DNA of 64,000 nt, from NCBI RefSeq assembly GCF_900117455.1, contig NZ_FPHO01000002.1, positions 620,001 to 684,000 of the forward strand. The letters are read 5' to 3'. This DNA is from Hyphomicrobium sp. CS1GBMeth3. Its GTDB lineage: Bacteria; Pseudomonadota; Alphaproteobacteria; Rhizobiales; Hyphomicrobiaceae. Shown piece after piece: positions 56,746 through 64,000 of this stretch (the first letter of the stretch is position 1; each line of letters starts with the position of its first letter). A program made the translations under genes and the position numbers. The notes under the pieces were generated by a model, which saw only the letters and a program-made list of their open reading frames with translations, had not been told where the DNA came from and did no database searches.

Positions 56746-56782
56746 ACAAGTGGGTCACTTCGGCTATTGCGAAGCCATACAA
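56742..56782. promoter_or_regulatory. direct repeats CCATACAA, candidate MocR operator
   Basis: CCATACAA occurs at 56742-56749, overlapping the MocR start codon, and at 56775-56782, 33 bases apart (about three helical turns). ATACAATGG at 56701-56709 may be a third, more distant copy. Related MocR proteins bind spaced direct repeats. Confidence 0.45.
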
Positions 56783-56832
56783 TCCAACTTATTCGTGTAG
56801 ACATCAAGAGAGCAAACACACGGGAGGTCGCT

Positions 56833-57240
56833 ATGAACGCCACAGAGCCAACCACGGGTGTCACCCTCCTCCGCGGCACGATGTGCCGCTGCCCCGCCTG
56901 CGGCGAGGGCGCTCTCTTCCGTAAGTTCCTCAAGGTCAGCGAGACGTGCGAGGCGTGCGGCGAGGAACTCTATCATCATCGCGCCGACGACATGCCGGCC
57001 TACATCGTGATGTCCATCGTCGGGCACATCGTCGTCGGGCTCGTGCTGTGGGTTGAATTCCAGTACGGATGGCCGACGTGGCTCCACCTGTCCATCTGGC
57101 TGCCGCTGACGCTGGGACTCACGCTCGCGCTACTGCAGCCGGTCAAAGGCTTCATCGTCGCGCTGCAGTGGTCGCTGCGCATGCACGGGTTCGCGACCAG
57201 CCGGCCCGCGCGTGTGGCGACCGTCGCCGTCCATCCCTAG
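56833..57240 (+). CDS. DUF983 family membrane protein
   Basis: 135 residues. A zinc-ribbon-like N-terminus (MCRCPACGEGALFRKFLKV, then CEACGEELYHH) followed by two membrane helices (IVMSIVGHIVVGLVLWVEF; LHLSIWLPLTLGLTLALLQP). The DUF983 family is widespread in alphaproteobacteria, sometimes near cytochrome oxidase genes; the role is unknown. Divergent from the MocR gene, with an 87-base shared control region. Confidence 0.88.
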   Translation: MNATEPTTGVTLLRGTMCRCPACGEGALFRKFLKVSETCEACGEELYHHRADDMPAYIVMSIVGHIVVGLVLWVEFQYGWPTWLHLSIWLPLTLGLTLALLQPVKGFIVALQWSLRMHGFATSRPARVATVAVHP

Positions 57241-57308
57241 CAGTCAATAACCTTCACCTTCTTGCCTGCCCTGCCCCGTCGGCGCGGGCGAAATGAAAGC
57301 ACGCCTCT

Positions 57309-58214
57309 TTGAGCGTTTCATCGGACAGCCTGCCGCTGCGCCACGCGCTTCTTGCGCTCGCGGTGACGGCCGTCTGGGGCTCCAATTTTGTGGTCATTCA
57401 CGTCGGCCTTGAGCATCTGCCGCCGTTGCTGTTCGCGGCGTTGCGGTTCTTGTTCTCGCTGCTGCCTGCCGTCTTGCTGCTGCCACGCCCGGCGGTGCCG
57501 TGGCGAAACCTCGCCGCCTACGGCATGCTTGTCGGCGCCGGGCAATTCGGCCTTCTCTACATCGCCATGAACGGGCATATCACGCCGGGGCTTGCCTCGC
57601 TCGTGGTGCAGACGCAGGTGTTCTTTACCATCGGGCTCGCGATGGTGCTCAGTGGGGAGCGCGTGCGCCCGTTCCAGATCGTGGCGCTTTTGATCACGCT
57701 CGGCGGTCTCGGCATCATTCTCGTGCATACCGACAGCCATACGACGCCATTCGGGCTAGCGCTCGTGCTGCTCGCTGCAGCGGCGTGGGCGGGCAGCAAT
57801 ATCGTCGTACGCGCGACGCCGGGCGTCGACATGCTGGCCTATGTCGTCTGGGCGAGCCTGTTCGCCATTCCGCCTTTGCTCGCCACATCTCTGATTCTCG
57901 AAGGCTGGCCCGCCATCCGCGACGGGCTGGCGGCGGCTGACGCGGCGACTTGGGGTGCTGTCGCCTGGCAGGCGCTCGGCAACACGATGTTCGGCTACGC
58001 GTCGTGGGGCTGGCTGCTGTCGCGCTATCCGGTGGCGGCGGTCGCGCCGATGGCGCTTCTGGTGCCGGTGTTCGGCATGGGCGCCTCGGCGCTGGCGCTC
58101 GGCGAGCCGCTCGATGACTGGAAGCTCGCCGCGGCCGGCCTCGTCATGACGGGGCTCGCGTTGAACCTGCTCTGGCCGAGGGTCAGCGCCCGCTTACGCG
58201 CGCGCACCGTTTAG
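57309..58214 (+). CDS. eamA: EamA-type amino-acid metabolite exporter
   Basis: 301 residues, ten helices. The sequence follows E. coli EamA (YdeD, cysteine/O-acetylserine exporter) closely in places: VTAVWGSNFVVIHVGLEHLP, PGLASLVVQTQVFFTI and YPVAAVAPMALLVPVFGM. The frame opens with TTG at 57309; no ATG precedes the first helix, so TTG is likely. Substrate similar to EamA is inferred. Confidence 0.82.
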   Translation: MSVSSDSLPLRHALLALAVTAVWGSNFVVIHVGLEHLPPLLFAALRFLFSLLPAVLLLPRPAVPWRNLAAYGMLVGAGQFGLLYIAMNGHITPGLASLVVQTQVFFTIGLAMVLSGERVRPFQIVALLITLGGLGIILVHTDSHTTPFGLALVLLAAAAWAGSNIVVRATPGVDMLAYVVWASLFAIPPLLATSLILEGWPAIRDGLAAADAATWGAVAWQALGNTMFGYASWGWLLSRYPVAAVAPMALLVPVFGMGASALALGEPLDDWKLAAAGLVMTGLALNLLWPRVSARLRARTV

Positions 58215-58253
58215 GCGGTGCGCCGAGGGATTCGGCCAAGCGGCACCACTCGA

Positions 58254-60026
58254 TCAACTCGGCGCTTCGGGTGAGCGCTCCACCTCTTCCTCGAGCTCCT
58301 TCGGCACCGTGAAGCCGCCCTCGGCGACCATGCGCGCGAACAGGCCACCGGCCTCGACCAGCTCTCCGAAGCGGCCGCGCTCGACAACACGGCCCTGGTC
58401 GAGCACCAGGATCTCGTCGGCGTCCGCCACGGTCGACAGACGATGTGCGATAATGAAGGTTGTACGTCCTGCGCGCAGGCGATCGAGCGCGCGCTTGATG
58501 CGAGCTTCCGTCTCGGCGTCGAGCGCGCTCGTTGCCTCGTCGAGCACGAGGATCGGTGCATCCTTCAGCATGGCGCGTGCGATGGCGATGCGTTGGCGCT
58601 CGCCGCCCGAAAGCGCCGCGCCGCGCTCGCCGATGACAGAGCCGTAGCCGTCCGGCTTTTTCATGATGAAATCGTGTGCCTCGGCGAGGCGGGCCGCAGC
58701 CTCGACCCCGGCGACAGTGGCATCGGGTTTTCCGATGGCGATATTGTCCGCGATCGAGCGGTTGAAGAGGCCCGCATCCTGGAACACGACCGAGATCTGG
58801 TGGCGAAGCGAAGCCAGCGTCACGTCCGCGATGTCATGGCCATCCACCAGAATGCGTCCGGCGTCGGGCGTGCGCAGGCGCATCAAAAGCGACAACGTCG
58901 TCGACTTTCCCGATCCCGTGGGTCCGACGAGCGCGACGGTCGTCCCGGCTCTGGCCGTCACCGCCAGGTCGTGCACGCCCTGCCCCGTTCCGGGCAAGCG
59001 GAAGCTCACGCCCTCGTAGCGCACCTCGCCTTTGACTGGCGGCAGCGGGTGCGCGTTAGCCTTCTCGATCGTGCCTTCCGGCTCGTCGATCAGCGCGAAA
59101 TAGCTTGTCAGCGTCGGGGCGCTGCGGTGGAGGGCCGTGGCGAAGCCGGAGATCTGGTCGAGCTTGCCGATCAAGAGGTTTGCGAAGCCGACGAACGAGA
59201 CGATCTCGCCGACCGTCATCTCGCCGCGGCCGGCCAGGAGCGCGCCCATGGCGAACACGGCAACCATAGTGCTTGTGGCCGCCGCCCGCTGCAGCACGGT
59301 AAGAAGGCCCCACCAGGTCAACACCGGATACTGCGCGGCCAGAAGGTCGCTCATCACGGCGCGCATGGCATCGGCCTCGGCCTTGAAACGCACAAAGCTC
59401 TGCACCACGGTCACGTTGCCGATCACGTCGCCGACGCGGCTGAACACGGCCGCGTTGTAACGCTCGACGCTCATCTGTCCGCTCATCGTCTTGCGCATGA
59501 CGAACATGTTCATGATCACGTAGGCGACGGCCAGAAGTGCCAGGATCGCCGCCATGCGCATGTCCATGCCGAAGGCCGTCGGCACCAGCAGAATGATGCC
59601 CGCGACGGCCGTCACCTGCTCGCGCATGGCGCGCAGCCAGACGGAGAACAGCACGCCCGTTCCCTCAACGATCGAGCGGATGACGGCGCCCGAGCCGCGG
59701 TCGGCGTGGTAGCCCTGCGGCAAGATCATGGCGCGCTCGAAGGCCTCGGCCATGGCGGCGAGGCGACGGCGGTGGGCCAAGCGATCGGCGTAGACCGCGA
59801 CGATGACGCTGGCCAGGATCCCAAACAGGCCGATCGCGGCCCAGAGTGCGATGGTGGGAAACGCCTCCTCGCCCCGCGACAGGGCGTCGACCACGCGGCC
59901 GAACAGGATCGGCTCGGCGAGCTGCACCAGGCTTATGGCAACAGAGGCAACGGCAAGCAGAATGGCGAGCGCGCGCTCTGCCGCGAGCATACCGAGCGCG
60001 CGCGTGTAAAGGCGAGTAAGGCTCAT
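58254..60026 (-). CDS. ndvA: ABC transporter, fused permease/ATPase, cyclic beta-1,2-glucan exporter type (NdvA/Cgt)
   Basis: 590 residues. Six membrane helices (about 1-310), then an ATPase with VALVGPTGSGKSTT (Walker A), ALSGGERQRIAIARAM (signature) and ILVLDEATSALD (Walker B). Whole-length resemblance to Brucella Cgt and Rhizobium NdvA is seen in RLAHRRRL, MRMAAILALLAVAYVIMN, FQDAGLFNRSIADNI and TTFIIAHRLSTV. NdvA exports cyclic glucans to the periplasm. No ndvB glucan synthase is in the window, so another glucan-like substrate is possible. Confidence 0.85.
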   Translation of the reverse strand: MSLTRLYTRALGMLAAERALAILLAVASVAISLVQLAEPILFGRVVDALSRGEEAFPTIALWAAIGLFGILASVIVAVYADRLAHRRRLAAMAEAFERAMILPQGYHADRGSGAVIRSIVEGTGVLFSVWLRAMREQVTAVAGIILLVPTAFGMDMRMAAILALLAVAYVIMNMFVMRKTMSGQMSVERYNAAVFSRVGDVIGNVTVVQSFVRFKAEADAMRAVMSDLLAAQYPVLTWWGLLTVLQRAAATSTMVAVFAMGALLAGRGEMTVGEIVSFVGFANLLIGKLDQISGFATALHRSAPTLTSYFALIDEPEGTIEKANAHPLPPVKGEVRYEGVSFRLPGTGQGVHDLAVTARAGTTVALVGPTGSGKSTTLSLLMRLRTPDAGRILVDGHDIADVTLASLRHQISVVFQDAGLFNRSIADNIAIGKPDATVAGVEAAARLAEAHDFIMKKPDGYGSVIGERGAALSGGERQRIAIARAMLKDAPILVLDEATSALDAETEARIKRALDRLRAGRTTFIIAHRLSTVADADEILVLDQGRVVERGRFGELVEAGGLFARMVAEGGFTVPKELEEEVERSPEAPS

Positions 60027-60152
60027 GGGCGTGCGGAGATCCCCGTGGCGCCCTCGTTCTCGGGCGTCCGGGTAGTCTAGTCCGATCTCGGCGCGGCGAG
60101 AATACGCTCCGCAGGGTGTGCCTGTCGGACGCGGAAGGCAAAGGATGCCGCC

Positions 60153-60539
60153 CTAGACAAAGATCGCCGCACGGATGGCCTCGACGCTGTACGGCTTGGT
60201 CACCATGCGCGCATTCGCCAAGTGCGGTGGAAACGCAAAATTGTCGCCATAGCCCGTCGTGAAGACGAACGGCACGCCAAGCTCGATGAGCCGTTCGGCG
60301 ACCGGGAAGCTCTTTTCGCCGCCAAGGTTCACGTCGATGAGGCCGAACTGCGGCGTGGCCGCCGTGATCGCCGCGAGCGCGTGGGTCACATTATTCGCCG
60401 TCCGCACATTTGCAACCCCGAGCCCGCGCAAGATGTCCTCGAGATCAAGGGCAATGATGAAGTCGTCTTCCACAATCAGGATGTCGTGAGGAAGCGGGCT
60501 CTGGCTCATCGCCTCGTTCGTAATGTCAGACGTGATCAT
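60153..60539 (-). CDS. single-domain response regulator
   Basis: 128 residues, one CheY-like receiver. Acidic pocket in LIVEDDFIIA, phospho-acceptor Asp69 in GLIDVNLGG, Thr/Ser switch in FTTGYGD and Lys115 in MVTKPYS. Receivers with FATGYGD-like loops often pair with HWE/HisKA2 kinases in Rhizobiales. No kinase is near. ATG at 60539 (GAGGCT upstream) or 60509 (GAGGCG upstream). Divergent from the Crp/Fnr gene, 112 bases between. Confidence 0.85.
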   Translation of the reverse strand: MITSDITNEAMSQSPLPHDILIVEDDFIIALDLEDILRGLGVANVRTANNVTHALAAITAATPQFGLIDVNLGGEKSFPVAERLIELGVPFVFTTGYGDNFAFPPHLANARMVTKPYSVEAIRAAIFV

Positions 60540-60651
60540 CAATAGCCTCTGGCCAGTGTTCAGCTTGAGGACGCACCCAATCAGAACGCACTTGCCCTGT
60601 CTGTGCACTTGTGCACACAAGAAGGGGAGGTCCCTAACATGTGAGGTATGC

Positions 60652-61410
60652 GTGACGATCGGAGATGAGATCTCCAATACGGATCTCGATGAGCGGTGCG
60701 ACAGCAATCTTTTGCGGGCATTGCGACCGGCCGATTACGCGCTGATCGCGCCGCATCTCGAGTTTTCGACGCGACAATCGGGCGAACTCCTCTACAAACC
60801 GCGCGACGACGTGGCGACGGTGTACTTCCCGTGTGGGCCGAGCCTTGTGTCGTTTCTCGTGACCAACGAGGACGGCCACGATGTCGAAACGGTTCTTATC
60901 GGCCGTGAAGGCGCGGTCGGCGGCATCGTCAGCTCGGGGCATCTGCCGGCTTACTGCCGCATCGTCGTGAAGTTCGGCGGGCCGTTCGCCATTCTCCCGA
61001 TCGAGATGCTCGAAGCCGCGAAGCGCCAATCGCCGTCGTTGCGCGGGCTATTCGCTCGCTATGCCGACTGTGTGCTGGCTCAGATCCTCCAATCCACGGC
61101 GTGCAACGCTATCCACTCCATCGAGCAGCGTACTGCCAAGTGGATCATCTCGGCGATGGAGCGCACGGGCGATTCCATCGTGCCGCTCACGCACGAGGAG
61201 CTGGCCTCGATGCTCGGGGTCGGGCGCAGCTATGCAAGCCGCGTCGTGCAGACATTCAAGACCGACGGCATCCTGGATACGCGGCGCGGCGCCCTTGTCA
61301 TTCAGGACCGCGCCGCGCTCGAGGCGCGCTCGTGCGCCTGCAATGAAAGCGTCAAGGAGCACTTCGACGAGGTGCTCCGCGGGGTGTATCCTGAAGATTT
61401 CCGCTCTTAG
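60652..61410 (+). CDS. Crp/Fnr-family transcriptional regulator
   Basis: 252 residues from GTG at 60652, which follows GAGG at good spacing; the in-frame ATG at 60523 would add 43 residues lying in the divergent control region. A cyclic-nucleotide-binding-like domain (about 20-140) and a HTH_Crp domain (HEELASMLGVGRSYASRVVQ). No N-terminal Fnr-type cysteine cluster for an Fe-S sensor. Target genes unknown; the divergent response regulator is a candidate. Confidence 0.88.
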   Translation: MTIGDEISNTDLDERCDSNLLRALRPADYALIAPHLEFSTRQSGELLYKPRDDVATVYFPCGPSLVSFLVTNEDGHDVETVLIGREGAVGGIVSSGHLPAYCRIVVKFGGPFAILPIEMLEAAKRQSPSLRGLFARYADCVLAQILQSTACNAIHSIEQRTAKWIISAMERTGDSIVPLTHEELASMLGVGRSYASRVVQTFKTDGILDTRRGALVIQDRAALEARSCACNESVKEHFDEVLRGVYPEDFRS

Positions 61411-61438
61411 CGGGCGGGCGTGCGACGCGGCTTTGCCG

Positions 61439-62092
61439 TCAATCCCGATCCGGTGCGCCGGGCGGGAAGTTCTTGCGGTATGGACGCGCTTCCTCGGCAC
61501 AGCGGGCGAATGACGGGCGCGCCAGCAGGCGTGCGCGGTAGGCTTTCAGCGTTGGAAACCGCATGCCGATCTCATGCGCCCAATCGGCGTAGAATAATGA
61601 CGGGGCGGCCGAGCAATCAGCCAAGCTGAACGTGTCTCCGGCGGCCCATTCGCGCTTGGCGAGCTTGCCGTCGAGCCAGCCGTAGGCGGTGTCCAGCATC
61701 TCGCGCGCCTGCTTGACGCCATAGGCATCGCGCTCTGTCGGCGGGCGCAGGTGGTCGAGCACGATCTTCTGCATCGGTGTCATGACGTAGTTGTCGAAGA
61801 TGCGAACCATGGTGCGTGCTTCGAGGGCCGTGTCGGCGTCTGCGGGGACGAGCTTCTGCTCTGCCGTGTGGCGCCGGTCCAGGTATTCGATGATGCTGCT
61901 GGACTCCAGCACGGTTCGGCTTCCATCGACGAGAACCGGCATGCGTTTCAACGGCCAGAGTTTTGCCCACTCGGCGCCCGTTGCAGGGTCGTCGGGCCCG
62001 AGCAACCGGTAGGTAAAGGGCGTCGCGGTTTCGTAGAGCGCGATCAGTACCTTCTGGCAGTAGGAGGAAAAGGGATGGGCGTAGAGTTGCAT
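61439..62092 (-). CDS. glutathione S-transferase family protein
   Basis: 217 residues from MQLYAHPFSSYCQKVLIALY, supported by GGAGG seven bases upstream. The thioredoxin-like half has RMPVLVDGSRTVLESSSIIEYLD, the glutathione-binding beta-turn; the helical half has WAAGDTFSLADCSAAPSLFYAD. Substrate unknown; similar proteins handle electrophiles. Confidence 0.9.
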   Translation of the reverse strand: MQLYAHPFSSYCQKVLIALYETATPFTYRLLGPDDPATGAEWAKLWPLKRMPVLVDGSRTVLESSSIIEYLDRRHTAEQKLVPADADTALEARTMVRIFDNYVMTPMQKIVLDHLRPPTERDAYGVKQAREMLDTAYGWLDGKLAKREWAAGDTFSLADCSAAPSLFYADWAHEIGMRFPTLKAYRARLLARPSFARCAEEARPYRKNFPPGAPDRD

Positions 62093-62254
62093 CGGCCGGC
62101 CTCCGTGCTGCTTGCTAGCTTCCTCTCCAAGACGGCTGGGCGGCACCAGATCCGACATAGGACACCGCGCATCTTACCGAAGCTGCGGCCTGTAAAAATA
62201 CGGCGTGCGATCCGCGAGGATGGCACGCCGCTGTCAACTGTTGCTGCTGGGTTC

Positions 62255-63916
<1,662 letters not shown>

Positions 63917-64000
63917 TCGGGGCGCCTCTTTCGTGATTTGGTTTCGGGAGTTGCCGGGGTTTTAGCTGATCGCCCGGGCAATCTCAATCGTCGGCGCCTG

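Noticed and set aside
58443..60080. 545-codon plus-strand frame
   Set aside because: Antisense shadow of the NdvA-like ABC transporter; His/Arg/Gln-rich, no recognisable domain.

Overview
This window is a GC-rich (mid-60s % by eye) chromosomal segment of an alphaproteobacterium of the Hyphomicrobiales, most likely Hyphomicrobium or a close methylotrophic relative. The pointers are alphaproteobacterial gene order (lptD-surA-pdxA-rsmA; trpG-trpD-trpC-moaC-moeA-lexA-comEC-gltX-gltA-lpxB-lpxI; dac-tmk-holB-metG-tatD-MBL), a GAAC-N7-GAAC SOS box in front of lexA, a ChrR-type ECF sigma/anti-sigma pair, an NdvA/Cgt-like glucan exporter, a GPR/RgsE-like polar growth protein, and a module for assimilating methylamine through gamma-glutamylmethylamide and N-methylglutamate. 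I saw no insertion sequence, prophage, integrase, CRISPR array, rRNA or tRNA.

Layout. 1-3759: envelope and vitamin B6/ribosome genes (lptD end, surA-like, pdxA, rsmA), start/stop coupled. 3782-5223: ferredoxin-NADP reductase and 2Fe-2S ferredoxin. 5449-9245: an orphan Hpt protein divergent from a 970-residue membrane-anchored coiled-coil protein. 9271-14777: enolase-superfamily epimerase, MFS transporter, thiD, ccdA, pgk. 14875-19222: tkt, ECF sigma factor plus ChrR-like anti-sigma, kdsA. 19432-23682: trpG-trpD-trpC-moaC-moeA. 23683-30920: small protein, lexA, ASCH-like/winged-helix protein, comEC, gltX, gltA. 30934-33442: lpxI-lpxB.

33500-41500 is the accessory heart of the window. On the minus strand an Amt-family channel and a 72-residue single-pass membrane protein form one unit closed by a terminator. 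mgsA-mgsB-mgsC-gmaS form a second unit. Its 3' tail carries four 55-bp tandem repeats, each holding a perfect or near-perfect hairpin, before an intrinsic terminator. A divergent XRE-cupin regulator sits at the far side. Together these genes would import (methyl)ammonium, form gamma-glutamylmethylamide (GmaS) and move the methylamino group to 2-oxoglutarate (MgsABC). The oxidising enzyme MgdABCD is not in the window, so a homologous GlxBCD/GlnT role cannot be excluded from sequence alone. The module sits where lpxD-fabZ-lpxA would be expected upstream of lpxI.

41500-64000: GNAT protein, gmk, an outer-membrane beta-barrel protein, a small membrane protein, the MBL-tatD-metG / holB-tmk-dac block, a membrane-anchored hypothetical, a two-domain CoA-transferase with an extra C-terminal domain, two EamA-type exporters, a MocR regulator, a DUF983 protein, the glucan exporter, a single-domain response regulator divergent from a Crp/Fnr regulator, a glutathione S-transferase and ettA.
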